Below are positions 1-13,113 of a stretch of DNA of 64,000 nucleotides, one piece after another. The stretch spans positions 304,775 to 368,774 of the forward strand of contig FJOG01000043.1 in assembly GCA_900073065.1 (NCBI GenBank), in the 5' to 3' direction. The notes beneath the pieces are model-generated. The model ran no database searches. It was given only the letters and a program-made list of their open reading frames with translations, and was not told the origin of the DNA. The position numbers were made by a program, and so were the translations under genes. This DNA is from Phialocephala subalpina (Eukaryota; Ascomycota; Leotiomycetes; Helotiales; Mollisiaceae). Position 1 is the stretch's first letter. Every line of letters begins with the position of its first letter.

Positions 1-53
1 CGAAGAACCTCAATAGACTAACTTGCTCTGATGAAAGTCCAAAGTGAAACTGA

Positions 54-1695
54 CTACAACTCGTCCTTTTGCTGTCCCAGAAACTTCACCAAGAGCCGAG
101 TAGCCACCTCCTTCGCATCATCAACCCCCTCCCACTCACCTCTTCCGGCCACGATATCACTCTTAACTCCAATGCCTTCCCAATTTGTGCCCGTGACTGG
201 ATGTTTAGGTTTCACGATGGGAATACCTGCCATCCACCAACCTTCACCGAATTCTTCCTCGCAGAGGAAATGCGGCTTAGTAATAGGATTTGCTGCACCA
301 GCCGTTGCCTCATTTCCTTCACCTATAACAGCAAGTGCTCTCTTGAATGCTTGCAGACCGTATGTCATATCTTCGCCACCAGAAACAGTGTTCTTGGTAG
401 TGAGCACATAGAGAGGCTTTGCTCCACCAAATGCTTTCGTGCCACCCGGGAGTTCATTGACTGGGAGGGTGGAAAATGACCGATCAACCGTCCCCGCCCG
501 GTCCACAAAATCAAGTAGATGGTGGGGTCCGCCATCCATCAGATACGACATCATGAAGGCGACAGTATCGGGTGCCCCGCCATGATTTTGGCGGAGGTCG
601 ACAATCAGGGCGTCTGCATCTGCAACGCTGCTGAGCTTTTTACCAATAGCTGCTCGGACCTCTTTCCAGATGTCGAGGTACTCTTCAGTAGAGGGGACAA
701 AGCCGTTGATGGTGAGTGAAGCGATTTTTTTTCCTGGAGCGGAACCAGTGTCAAATATGATGGGTCCGAAGGAATAGTCCATTCGTTCGAAGTCTTCGAC
801 ACGACCTCTCGGTCTGGGCTTTTCATCGGGTTTATCGGATTGTGCTGAGGGACCGTGAGGCTCCCTGAAATGAATGCCCATGTGTCCGTCTGTAAGATGC
901 GTTAGTATTAGTTCTTTTATGGAGACATAATTTAAAATTGGGGGTTGTCGGGGGGGCTTCTCGGCTAACTGGCGCATTAAAAAAGGGGGGTGATTATGCT
1001 TAAAATTGCTTACCGTGGCCAGCTTCCCGTAAATCCTCCGTAAGACGTTGCGCAAACTTCTCACTATCTTCAAATCTGTCGTAATCGCCGCTTTCAAAGT
1101 GGATGTTGAGAGCATTGGCCATCTTCTCACCCAGTTCTGGCTCCACATACTGCTCAAGTAAAGCCTTGTTGATAGCATCGACCAACTTTCGCCGCAATGA
1201 TGAATCCAATGACTTCAATGCTTTTTCAAACCCTGGCCGTCGAGGGTCATCTTCAGGAATGAACTTGAGGGGCGTGTTAATGGCATTGATTTGGAATTCC
1301 GTGACAGGATAATCAGCGTTTGAGTCATCGATCAGAATGGACACACGGGCATATATCGGTCTCTTCTTCTCTTTCATCACAATCACAACGGATGATGGCG
1401 ATGATACGGACTCGATATCGACGACCTCAAAGCCACCACTTGCCTGCGCAAGGCCAAACTCTCTCTGCAAGTCTTTGATGTCCCTGGTTGCGGCAGAGTA
1501 TGGGAAAATGGAGTCGCTGTGGTAAGCAGCCAGTACGTCTTGATCCTCAGTATTGAAAGCAGCAAGCCAGGCTGAGAATTGGATGGACGCAGGATGGTCT
1601 GTTGGTAAGGATGGAAGTGAGGACTCGGCCATGGTGCTGAAGCGGGGGACAAGAGTTCCGACAACAAGCAAAATTGTTTGAAGAATAGCCTTCAT
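54..1695 (-). CDS. S41-family serine peptidase, secretory, with C-terminal KDEL
   Basis: Two exons, 1695-1014 and 889-54, give 505 residues. The 124-nt intron (890-1013) has GTAAGC and CAG ends, and the join restores the frame at GH-DGHMG. The protein starts with a hydrophobic signal peptide (about residues 1-22). The C-terminal half is the tail-specific protease / IRBP-like S41 fold: LIVDLRQNHGG, then TVSGGED, whose Ser is the likely nucleophile, then the ATAG segment. It should cleave peptides near free C-termini. The last four residues are KDEL, read directly as K-D-E-L-stop at 65-54. Together with the signal peptide this predicts ER retention, which is unusual for this family. The N-terminal half resembles the helical region that precedes many bacterial S41 domains, so bacterial origin is possible but untested. 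Family confidence is high; the substrate is unknown. Confidence 0.85.
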
Positions 1696-2849
1696 GGTGT
1701 TTCTAGTAAGGGAGCTCTGATGCGCTCTTAATATCTGATCGCAAGAAGAGGCAACCTATGAGAGACTCCAAGTACAGGCTGCTGAGCAACGTAACATCGG
1801 GGTTCACTCCTGCTTTGTTGTGCGATATTTTCTTGATGCAACCGAAAGGAAAACGCAAGTGTGGGAGCCTGAAACCGTTTTCGAAAGGGATTAGGCAGCC
1901 GATTATCACTTCCTATAAGATCGGGCTTTCATTCGCCGAGTATCTCCAGCTGATATGATCTTCAAAATCTATCTCCTTATCCTGGGACCCTACAAACAGT
2001 TCAACCCGTACGCCGACAAACACTTGAGAGACTGAGATCCACTTATTTAGTAGTATAGTCGCTTGCAAAACCGGCTTCCCTTCGAAGGCGCCATTTTAGA
2101 GTCGAATCCTTGCTTGTAAAACAAGGATCTTGAAATTATTCTTTTCTTTTATATTTTATAATTTTTCTAATTTTTCTAATTTTTCTAATTATAATTATAT
2201 TAATTTTATTATAATAATTAAAATTTTTATATTTCTAAATCTTATAATCTAAAATATATAGGTTTTCTTTAAACCAATCAAATGGTCGGATTTGAGGCTT
2301 CACTACTTAACGCCAAGCTTTAAACAATGACCAGAAAGCTAAAAAACCAACCAAAGCTCGCACGTGATTACAGGGGTCTTCCACTGGTAGGGGTTGTTCC
2401 TTCCCTCCACCCTACGCTGCGCTAGGCAGCTAGGCAATTAAACATTAGATGATCATAGAAGTAGATTTACTCGCAAGCAATGTTTATGTCTCCAAATTTG
2501 CGTCCAGCTTTCAATCCCAGGCCCGAGACCGTGTCTAGTACCATTTTCGGGCATGACCTGTCCGTCCCTTCCCACCTGGTCTGGTCTCCGATGCTGTGCT
2601 ACAAACGTTGTCCAGCAGGCAGACTTTCAAGATCTCGATGACATTTGTGATCCTGATGAGAAGTGCTCGCCCGCGGAGCGTCATAGGCATTAAACAGTTC
2701 TACAAACATACAAGGATTTAGTATCTATATTATATGATAGAAGCCTCACTCAAAATGGTAAAAACATACCATACAACATAACACAAAGCCTTGAGGCCCA
2801 CCATATCTATCCAAATCCAGAACTCCACGGCACAATGTCCAGCAGCGAC
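1696..2849. other. Intergenic, with short AT-rich tract
   Basis: No credible gene seen. About 2135-2280 is almost pure A/T with tandem TTTCTAA-like units, and may be a small relic of a RIP-mutated repeat. The flanking sequence has normal composition. Confidence 0.5.
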
Positions 2850-4348
2850 TCAAACATTCTGCCACCCATGCACAGCTCTTTGCGGACTCTCCTCCCTAAC
2901 GCCAGCATCACTCGTAACGCTCACACTAACCGTCTTCACAATATCCCCCTTCCCACCATCATCCACCTGCCTAGACGGAAGAACACTAACCTCACTCCCC
3001 TCATCCGCACTCCTCCTCTTCCCACTCTCCTCCTCCCCAACCCAAAACGTCCCCGTACCCCTCCCGTCCCCGCCTGTACTATTCAGCTCAAATGCTTCTC
3101 CTCTTTTCGATTTTCCAGCAACGCTTCCAATCCCGTATTTACTTGAAGGGCCGGTGTGTGTTCTTGCTCTCGAGGGGCCGGAGAAGGTTTGGGAGATCGA
3201 AGACATGAAGCCGGGTGCGATTTGGCGGAGCAGTGGACGAATACAGGGTGCGGAAGCGCAGAAGAGGCCGGTTGCTACTTCGACGGTTGACCATGTTGTG
3301 ATCTCGTAGCCGTTCCCTGCACCCGGGTTGGTTAGCTTGGAGAATTATACGTTCGGGCATGGGTGGGATTTTGAGGAGAGGGGAAGGGAAGTAGAGAGGA
3401 CTTACAAGGGAGATCATCATTATCAGCAAGCATCGTAACCAGATAGCAGCGCACAATCGAGGCTGCAATAACCAACACACCAAGACCCACAACCATAAGC
3501 AGCGAAACCTTCTGTCTCCTCCGCATCTGCAGCGGCAAAACCCTCGGTATCGCAAACGCCATAATTACAACGTCCGCCAAAATATTACAAACTGTATTCG
3601 CAATCACACTCGGATTCGCCGGCTTACAATTCGGATTGACGAAATTCCAAGCATCGCTCACAGGACTACACTGAAAAATAAATACTAGCTCAATAACCAA
3701 TGCCGATACCGTAACAAAAGCGACGATTATATAGACGATATATTTGCTTGTCTTGTCTTGGAAGACGCGAAGGTAGAAGACGCATATTCCTAGCTTGGTG
3801 AGGCAGAGAACGAATTGGTATATAAGGCGGCCGATAAAGGCGAGTTTAAGGGTGGGCACGATTTGGGATTCTTTTTGGAAGATTTGATGGTGGCCGGCGC
3901 CGAAGGGGACGAAAAGTATGTTTGTTACTGCAAGGCCGAGACTAGAAATCTTAATGAGTAAAGTCAGCGAGAGTAGTATAAGTACAAGTTGAAGTTAACT
4001 CACCCAAGCGATTGTAATAAGCGTATCATCGTTCCCCCAGTTTTTTGTAATGATGTATCTTGTGTATAATCTACCGACTACGAAAACCGATGCTAGGAGT
4101 ATAGGAATTATAGTACCAGCGAGTATTTGAGGGACTCGCGACGGATTCGCCGAACCATCTATCTAATCAACTAGTCAGCCATTGTAGCCAGGGAATGTGG
4201 ACGTATGAATATCCGAGGTCATGAGGTATGTACTTTGATGAATACTGACGTCCTCAAACTTGGCACCAATTTCTCTCAAATCACTCGGACTTGATGTTGT
4301 CTAAACAATCGAACATTTACGAAACAGCTCCAAACTTACCGAAGACAT
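2850..4348 (-). CDS. Fungal rhodopsin-domain integral membrane protein (SAT4/PF20684 type)
   Basis: Five exons are proposed: 4348-4340, 4300-4234, 4158-4004, 3949-3406 and 3316-2850, giving 413 residues. Seven hydrophobic segments follow a short N-terminus. Family marks are RLYTRY then GNDDTLITIAW after the first helices, a conserved LTKLGICVFYLRVF helix, and the VSDAWNF-NCKP loop. The C-terminal ~120 residues are polar, Ser/Gly rich and cytosolic. Members are widespread fungal plasma-membrane proteins of unknown function, some implicated in signalling or secondary metabolism. Introns 2-4 have good ends (GTACAT with GCTGAC branch, GTGAGT, GTAAGT). The first intron would be only 39 nt, so the first nine bases and the start are uncertain. 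The coding strand turns strongly G-rich toward the 3' end. Confidence 0.8.
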
Positions 4349-5808
4349 TCCCACCAAAGTCTGACAATCACTCTTGACAACTCGCAAAAATCCACATACA
4401 AAACCCACCAGTTCTCAAAAGCGGATACGAAAAGTAAGAATTATTTCTCGGGGCCTCAATTACATTTCTACTATCCTCGCCGCCCCTGTTTAAACTAAGG
4501 TGGGTCGCATACAGAATCGTTGGGACCCCTTAGTTTAAACGGGGGGGGCGGGGGATAGTAATCAATTATTACAGACAAAGTCTTGGGTCAACCAGATTTC
4601 TGGGACAACCTGAGTCGGGTCAGAACCCGACAACTCAGAAGAAGGGTGTCGGTGTATTTTTATCCGTGTGTGAACAGGGATCTCCAGATGCTTGTTTCGG
4701 CCGATCCGGCGATCGAAACCCACTAATATGTAGGGGCGTCGAGTGCCAAGTAGATAACCATCCCGTTGGAAGACACTTCTCAGACTTGATTTGAACTATT
4801 GTTAAGCTTTCGAACTCAGCTTCGAGCACTGAAGAATATTGAAGCGATGCGCGATTCGCTATATCGAATACTCCGTAAGGCTTTGGCTTTAGCGGCGGTC
4901 AGAGAACTAGGTCCAGGTCCACCACCTTCGGGATCTGCCTTCGAAAACTTTTGAAGGAAGGGAAGTTCAGGCGAAGTTCCCAGCCGCCATCTGGGAAGTG
5001 GATCCGCTGCTTGAAGCCTCTATCCGCTAGAGAGACATTGTTTCACGTCCAGATCCAATAATGAAGAACGGATAGCATCTTCCAAGCAATGCATGACTAG
5101 GGAAGCAAACTTGGCTGAAATTCGACCGTTGAGGATTTCTGTGCCGCACCTGGTGTACTGCCGATCTATATCAGTGGTCCCGAGACATCACCATAGCGCC
5201 ACCGCTTTGATCGGGTATTAAGCCGATATGCCACGATCGGTCGAGTGTGCTGTTGCCAGCTCCTCACTGCCCCAAATTCCTCTCTCTCGTTTCGGTATGT
5301 ACCGGGATCGTATGCGCGCTCGTGGGGTCTGGCAAATTGAGACTCGAATCGTCAATGGGGCCGCAAGTCGTAGATAAGTCCTTCAGTTACATAGCTGTTG
5401 CAGTGTCAGCTCCATGTAGCAGATCCAGAACCAACAGGAACGAGTAATGATGAAGAAAATCTATGGAAGGATACCTTGAGAAGACAAAACCAGATCGGGG
5501 AGAGTATTCGGAAGTCATCGTATGCTGCAGAAGCAACGCCAGTTCGGCGTATAAGATCTGGAGGATAATTTGAGGCCCGAGTGAGACATTGCGGGATGTT
5601 CGACAGGAAGTGGCGTTTCATTCTGCCGATTTCAACCCGAACAAGACACCGCCTTCGAAATTGTCACATGGGAGCGCGCTGTTCGTGTTATTTACTTGTG
5701 CAATCTCGTCGACTTGACAACAACAACAACAACATACATTCGAGCAACATCGGGATCTTAAGAATCAACACCCGTTCAAAATCTGCCAGCAGAAGCTCTG
5801 CCACGACA
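4349..5808. other. Intergenic
   Basis: No gene seen. It contains the 88-bp inverted-repeat element at 4471-4558 and presumably the promoters of the flanking, divergently transcribed genes. Confidence 0.5.
4471..4558. repeat. Short MITE-like inverted repeat flanked by TA
   Basis: Two arms of about 36 bp face each other around a short spacer. The outer ends are CTATCC and GGATAG, and both arms carry GTTTAAACTAAGG. TA dinucleotides flank each end (4469-4470 and 4559-4560), as expected for a Tc1/mariner-type target duplication. No coding capacity. The arms differ mainly in runs of C, so they have diverged slightly. Confidence 0.55.
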
Positions 5809-6929
5809 ATGGCCTCCTATCCGATTCCCATAACGCGCATCGAAGGAGGTGGATACGTTACAGATGTCGATGCTTGGGGACGAACGATCGCAAGCAACCT
5901 CCCACCAACTCACATCATACACCGGGAATTGGAGGGGTTGAAACAGCAAGCGGAGGAACATGCCTCGGACAATCAGATACTGAGAGAAACGATACATGAG
6001 TACAAACGCAAAGTGGGAGAGCTTAGAGCGAAATTGCGCACCGAAGCAACAGCAGATGTCCGCCCAACACATGCATCACTTTACCAAAGAGTCGACAGCG
6101 CCATCAGCACGGCAGATGCGAATATACTGAGAGCTATACTGAGAGAGGTCTGCAGAGAGAGCGAGAAGGCTGCAAATATCGCTGCGAGCATACTACCATC
6201 ACCTCCATCTCCAGTTTCCGAACGGTCGACCGCGACCAGAGGTTCAACGTCAACGACTCGAACTACGAGTACTCGAAGAACATCCGTCAGATTTCAAGAG
6301 CCTCCGGTGCCAGTCAGCGGATTCCGTCCAACGACCACTCGCAGGGCTTCCTCGAGGGTCCAAGATCTTCCTGTACCGGCCAACGCGGATCTTTCTGCTG
6401 GAACTGCGAAAGAACACGATCGCGGGATGAGGAAACGGAGGGAAAAGGTCACAGACGAGCTTTCGGGTGACTATTTCGACCCTGGATATACCACACCACG
6501 GCGACCCAAGCGACGTGCAGAGGATGAAGTGGAGGAGCCATCAAGTCGGAAGCGCAGGTCGACGGTACCACTCACTTGCGCTACTTGCAAGAAGGAATAC
6601 AACCCGACCGAGAATGAGAGAGGTGGTTGCAAGAGGCATTCAGGTGAGTTCTTCAGATCCGCAACCGTTAATCCAACGCTGACTTCGTATTAGGATACAA
6701 GAAAGTCGATCCCAGCTATCACAGTTTCTGGGATGATTGGGATGAAGATGTCCACGGCGAGTGCGAACAGTATATCAACGATCCCGAATATGCGGCTGGT
6801 TTCGTATGGTCATGCTGTGGCGAGTACTCGGATGTGAAGAGATGCACAGCCTCCAAGCACTTGTCCAAAGACGAACTGAGGGTGAAGCGATCCACTGTAT
6901 ACGTTGTGGACATGGGCGCGTCGCCTTGA
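5809..6929 (+). CDS. CHORD-like zinc-binding protein with disordered basic linker
   Basis: Exons 5809-6643 and 6694-6929 join across a 50-nt intron (GTGAGT, GCTGAC branch, TTAG) to give 356 residues. The start at 5809 has context GACAATGG. An open frame runs further upstream but looks non-coding (Asn run). Residues about 45-75 form a probable coiled coil. Residues about 125-250 are Ser/Thr/Arg/Pro rich and disordered, with several RRP/KRRR patches that could act as nuclear signals. The C-terminal domain has C257-x2-C260, C274-x2-H277-S-G, WSCC (319-320) and C329-x4-H334. This spacing matches the CHORD zinc module (C..C, CxxHxG, WSCC, C..H) of Rar1/CHP-1 co-chaperones, though the first Cys pair is closer than in canonical CHORD. 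Function beyond zinc binding is not known. Confidence 0.75.
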
Positions 6930-8765
6930 CTGCGCCATCTCCTCGTTGCGCAGTTGAAGTTGGTTTTCTTGAAAGATGTACCGATCTGACAGTGTTCCTG
7001 TTTTTACTTTTGGGATGGGTGTATTGAATATGTATGGTATAATGTTTAGGACGAAGCGAATGGGATTTGGGATATTCCTGAAGGAGGTACAAATGAGAGA
7101 TACCAAACAGCAAGATTGTCTTTTCTGGTGCAGTCATGCTAAACATCTCTCGAGACAGGGTCACTCACTGGGCCTCGTTCTTGGATTATTCTTCTAGTCT
7201 CACATTCTGATATTCAATCCACTTGAGGAAAGAGAATCAGAATCAGAGATCGTTACCCACACCAAAGCCAGAGAGTGAATGGCTAAAATCGCCTTCCTTG
7301 TCGCAAAAGCAGGCAATGCTGGGGCGAGTATAAAGGACGTCTCTCGAACTTTTTGAGGGTTCACATCTTCCACCTGAAATCGGGAAAGACGACTATGTGA
7401 GTTGCGGTACATGCCTTCCTCCCGTTTGCATCTTTCTCAGACCTCCCTCTAATCCTTGATCATGATTTGTCCTTGGATTTTCAACTATCATCGAGTTCTC
7501 GAGTCGCTGCCAGCCTCCAAAATTATCGTTCTTGTTTGTTCCTTTTGTTGTCAACTTTTAACTGTTGTCGTCGCGATCTTCCGGCTCTTCTGAACTCTTG
7601 GGCTCAATTCAACCCAAGAAACAAAAGTACCAACCAATCTCGTGACCCAGCAGGCACGAACACGCTTAGACATTCCGGTCCCCAATCACATTGAAAACAC
7701 TTTTGGGCATACAAGGCGATGATCCAACGGATTGTAAAATTGAGACAATCTCGATCACAAGCAGAGATGGCAATTGCAGAACGAGGACGCAGTCACCCAC
7801 GAATATCACTGTCCACTGCAGTAAATCAACACTCCACAGTTTCTTCCTCTATCCAAGCTTGCATTAATGCGGCCTAGCTTGAACTTCTAGGTAGATGTAG
7901 CTGAGTATAAATACTCTCACCGCCTCAGTCCAACGCCACTAGGAAACCAATTTCCAGGCGTTCATCGACATAGGCATAAGGTGGCGGGAAAGCTTTAGAC
8001 CGCTACGTGCCTGACCTTGTCTCATTCAATTTACTAAGCAGAGTCTCTTTTAGAGGGAAAGTTTTGTGACCCATGATAGACTTGGGGCTTTGTCGGTTTG
8101 CAAAAGCTCTTTGTTGTCACATTTAAGTTGTTGCCGAGGTGGGGGAAGTTTCTGACGATGATTACGCCCGGTATCAATAGAGCTAGCTCCAGGTCCTTTG
8201 GTGGCTCTAGATTTGGCTTCTTCTACATTTAATGAGTGACCTCAGTAGATCATCCAGCTATGCCGGGACATTGCAAGAGAATGGTGAATTGTTCGCCAAT
8301 AACATGACGGCTTTCCTCAATCTGGCATCTCGACCTATCTTAATCTCCGGTCACGATTGAAGGATTGAGAACGCTGCACTGTTGCACATCAACTTCTGGC
8401 TTGGAACGTCCTCTTAAGTTCATCTTTACTGTCTTCCCCATCCCAACCAGATACGTCATCCCCCCAATTTTCGGATGGGCCGACAAAATGTCGCCCAAGC
8501 TACTCCTCACAAAGAGCACACCATGTCGGATTGCCAACTTCGGGATCCTGCAAGTTGGCGTATAGCTCGCGGACACGCTCCAGTCTCTCGATCTCTCGAT
8601 CCTCCAACTCCATCACAAATTACATTGCATCTCCAATCGAAACTTTCACCATGTCTTGATCCCCTCAACCAAATTTCTCAAAGCTCAGTGCTTCAGATGA
8701 CCCATCAGAGACACATGTCCGAACCAGCTGAGCCAAGTTCAAGTCCCAAAACCCCTACACTCTGA
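6930..8765. other. Intergenic
   Basis: No convincing coding region on either strand. A TATAAATA sequence occurs near 7903 but no credible frame follows it. Confidence 0.5.
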
Positions 8766-10660
8766 TCAACCAGGCGCAGGTTTCTCAACTTCCATTCCCT
8801 TAATACTCTTCCACTCCACAAGAAGAGCACCAACCAATGCCAAGCAAGACACAATCATGCCGACCTGGAACACCGAGTCCAACGAATTGTTAAAAGCCAA
8901 GATTACTGCATCCGAATATTGCGGCCCAAAGAATTCCCTCAGTTCCAGTGCACCCAGGTTCACGATCTCCCTTGGATCAAATCCTGGATGAGATGCCATG
9001 AGACCAGGTATCTTCGTCAGATTCTGGACCAACTTATTGCTTAACACGCTCTGACCGACAGTCACGAAGATAGTGCCTCCCAATGATTGACCAAAGAACT
9101 TGAGAGCGACACCGGTGGAAACGTCTTTCGAAGGGAGGACGGTCTGAGCTGCTAAGCCGGCTTGTTGCTGGCCGAGACCAATTCCGAGACCGAAACAGAT
9201 CTGAAAGCCCATCCACACAGCCTTGGGACTATGAACCTTGAATGTTGTCATCAGTCCTCCTCCAATAGCCATGACCACCGCACATAGAATCAAGAACGGC
9301 GTGTAATATCCAATGGTGCTTGTTAAGCCGCCGGAGATGATACTCACAACCAGAAGAGAGATGATGAGAGGCAGAGTTCGGATGCCAGACTCAAGTGCAT
9401 CGACTCCCTGAATAGCCTGGAACCACGTCGGCAGGAAATAGACGATAAGCGTCATACCACCACTGATACAAAAAGCGAAGAAAGAAGCTGCTGTAACGCT
9501 GCGGTACTTGAGGATTCGAGGTGGGAGGGTGGCATTCTCTTTCTTCCAGACTTGGACGATACTGAAGCCGATGATGAGAAGACCAAAGAGCACGAATAAC
9601 ACAATGATACGAGCGTTGCTCCACGGATATTTCGATCCTCCCCACTCCAAAGCGAGCAAGAGACAAACAATTCCTAGAAGAAAGCAAAGGGATCCAATTG
9701 GGTCGAGTCTATCGACCTTTTCACGCAGAGAGAGCTTGGCTTCTGCTTCTTCCGAGTCGGCACCAAGAGGTCCATACCGCTTAGTTCCCAGGAACCAGAT
9801 GGTGAGGAGGATTGTAAGGGCGCCGACAGGTAGATTGATGAAAAAACACCTAAGCCAGATTAGTAGTGAACTTAGCAGGTAAGCGGAGACTGACGCACGT
9901 ACCATCTCCAAGTAAGTCTCGTCGTGAAAGCACCTCCGATGAGCGGGCCAACAATTGACGAAACCATGATCACAGCACCCATGACACCCTGGTATGCGGG
10001 TCGTTGGCGAAGTGGGACAATATGAACCGTCAAAACAATGCTTCCAGAAAATATGCCAGCTGAGCCGGTTCCTGCCACTGCTCTTCCAATGATGAACGCC
10101 AAAGAGCTTGGTGCAACGCCACAAATCAACGATCCAATCTCAAACATGGCGATGCTGCTCAAGAACACCCATTTTGGAGAGTAAAAGGTGTAGATGCGGC
10201 CATAGAGAAGTTGACATGCGCATGCTGTGAGCATGTAAGCACTTGAATACCAACCGATATCTCCCACAGAGTTGAATCGGTCAGTCATGACAGGAATGGC
10301 GGTGGAAATGATAGTGCGGTCCTATTGATTAGATTGGGAAGTGCTTTGTTGTGTCTTCGGAAGTATCTTTGTACTAACAAGGGATACGAGGAACAGAGCC
10401 ATAAACAATGCGACCATCACCGGAATGACCTCTCTCGTAGGAGGATAAACTTTTCCTGCCGCACCTTCCTCGGCGGAAGAGAGGATTGTTGGCTCAGTGT
10501 GAGGCTTTTCGGATTCAGCAACACCATTTTCGAGGTCGGCTACTGGTGACTCGTGTCTCTCTTGGCTCTTTGCAAACATCTTTGAGATTTGTAGTGGTTT
10601 GGCGTTTTGGTCATTCGTAACCAAAGGGCCAACAGATGATATTTCAGACATTGAAGGCAA
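8766..10660 (-). CDS. MFS drug:H+ antiporter, DHA2 (14-helix) family
   Basis: Exons 10660-10379, 10321-9903 and 9849-8766 give 594 residues. The introns are 57 nt (GTTAGT..ATAG) and 53 nt (GTACGT..TTAG), and both joins rebuild the family sequence (VSLDRTIIS and TWRWCFFINLPVG). The first ~75 residues are cytosolic. Then come GWYSSAYMLT, motif A around YGRIYTFYSPKWV, and motif C-like GPLIGGAFT, followed by about ten more helices, matching TOXA/aflatoxin-pump-type transporters. It should export small toxic or secondary metabolites across the plasma membrane using the proton gradient. No biosynthetic gene lies beside it, so it is probably a stand-alone multidrug pump. Confidence 0.93.
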
Positions 10661-13113
10661 ATGGAAAGGATTCGAAAGAATCTGGGATGCCGAATATGTG
10701 GATCAGGTCTTGAAGTCATGGACCAAAGTGCCTTTATGCCCTCTTCTACTTATGTTGGAAGCCTAAAGTAGATTGGCGCACGCTCTTCTAACTTACCTTC
10801 GTCGGTCCCGTCGGTCATGTGCGTCGGGAAAATGTGAACTCCGATAGGCTTAAACTGGGCTCGGGGCCGGGCTCGCTTCCAACTCAAACTGAATCAACCT
10901 ATGAGAGGACCTTTGGCAACTCCAGAGATGAACGATAACTTGACAGCGATACAGTTTGGCAGAGGACCCCGAAATCTCAAGCCAAGAGGATTCATTCTCG
11001 AAAACATGCAGACCAGGATACGCGCCAACCCCTTTCAAGCCTCACTGCTCATTTATGGCTGCAACGATAGACTGGAAAGAAAGGACGCCCTGGCCCCACT
11101 ATGGTTCTACCAGTTAATACCCATCCACATAATGCCTTCGATTGGTACTTGAGTTACTTTTTATACACTGCCCAGGGTTCAAACTCCTTCTATCCTCTCG
11201 TTGATCACACGCTCAAAGCAGGGAGGAGGCCTGTATCATGGGTTCACTTCCTCACAGCCACGCTCATTTCGCGCTCTTGAGTCTTAGAAACGCATGAGTT
11301 ATCCTGAGCTAAAGTCAAGGCTCCCTAGACCTCGCCAACTTCGAAATCAGAAGCTAAAGAGCCTATAAATAAGTTCACCACGCTCATCTAACTATCAGCG
11401 ATTCTCAAACATGGGCATTCTGCTGCAACTGCCTGGGATGTGCAGCGATGTGCTATATCAGTTTGATGTTTTCCAAATTCGCAACTGGCTATAGTGAACT
11501 CTTGAAGTGGGGTGCCTCTCCATACTGGTGAGCTTCTGCAGGTCAGCCTCGTATATCCGACCTATCATTGGACTTTTGCTATCAAGTTGAAAGGCAAAAC
11601 CGGACTTGACGGCGAACGTTCAAATGTGAGAGGTTATTCATCCTGCGAGAGAACCGACTCATCCATATCTGAAAGTTAGGCACTTGCCATTTTCGATCTC
11701 AGAGAAAATCACGACCGCTTCAGGCTCTGCAAGTCGAGCAGCGCTGTCACCGGTGGCCATCCTTGTCCATCATCGTCGAGTTCTGTTGTTGTACTAACAG
11801 CATCACACTCACACTCGAGCATGCTTTTATATGAGTGTTAAAATCTTAAAATTTACGCTAGGTGGGAGACAGTGATATGAGGAGTTGTTCATTCTTTCCT
11901 TCCCGCAGCACCTCTTCCCTTCTAGCTCTCGTGAATTTGCCCCACGTGGAGTGGTAGCTGAAGATTCCTCGGTGTTGCTACTTGAAAAGCTGGAAGAGTA
12001 TAGATAGGAGAGATGTTGCGCTGATTGTCACTCTTTTCTGCGACACATGCGATTACACCAATTTAGCGACTTGAGAAGGAGGACAATTTTCTCAGCTACT
12101 AGCCAGAAAACGACTCTAAGACATTGCGAGGGATCCATGGCTCCAGCGACACATGAGGTTTGGATGAGAAATGAGATGGCCAGTTTGGAAGGTTGGTCCT
12201 GGACAATCGCAATTGTTGCTTGCGACGATTTGGGAGAACTGATCGACAACAGCAAAAGCAAGGATTAGGAAACTTAATCCCAAAATATAAGATTTTCTCA
12301 AAGGCAAAAGAAGCCCAGGCCTGATCTTTTCTCTCTTCGCAGGTTTTGCTTAAGTTCATCTCATCTTCCGAGATGTTTCTTCCTGAGCAGTTGCCATTGC
12401 GTTGCGTAACTTCATTCTTAGATTTGCGGTTAAGCTTCCTTTTATACCCCTTCAAGAACCCTACAAAGCTCGCACTGCTACTAGCACGGTTCTTCTGGTA
12501 CGGAGAAACTGGACTCATCGTCTCACTTCGTCGCTGCTCTGTCTTCTATGCTGCCTTTAATGCCCCAAGATTCGATTGCAAACTGGTAAGTGAATCAAAA
12601 AGAAGCTAAGCTATCTCATGCAAGCAAATTCGCAAATCAGAAAGATTATATATCGCGCAGATCAAGCACGTATAATACAACCTGGGGACTATTTGCAATA
12701 TATTATCGAGAAGCGGAAGGTACACCAAGGTAATCGCCAAGAAACGAAAGAACCCTTTTAGACTTCACAATTTCATACTTGCTTAGATCTTGATTTCAAA
12801 TCGCGATATTAGGACTGAGTACTCTATCGGAACGTTATTACCCAAGCGTAGAAACTGGTTTCTAACTAGGGAACTGTTGCTGTCAACTACGATACCGGAA
12901 AGTGAGAAGTGAAGTGATAGCGACATAACGTTGTCAGGTTGGACGGAGATAGAAAGACCCCAAAACGAGTTTCTGACCGACGGCAAGGCCAGACAACAGT
13001 GTGTCTACCTGCTTCCCTATCTTGATGCATTCTGGTCCGGCGGCGAACAGTAAACACAACTTGTATACGGGATGGCGAAGCATACAGTCGACGAGGACTC
13101 GGTCTGGGCTTGC

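Noticed and set aside
2050..2130. tRNA-like GTCGAATCC sequence
   Set aside because: No matching acceptor, D or anticodon stems could be folded around it.
8766..10660. Secondary-metabolite cluster around the DHA2 transporter
   Set aside because: No synthase, P450 or other tailoring enzyme lies nearby in the window.
12116..12307. Possible small secreted Cys-containing protein on the minus strand
   Set aside because: The frame looks like a signal peptide plus a short tail but begins with TTG, with no ATG or supporting exon.
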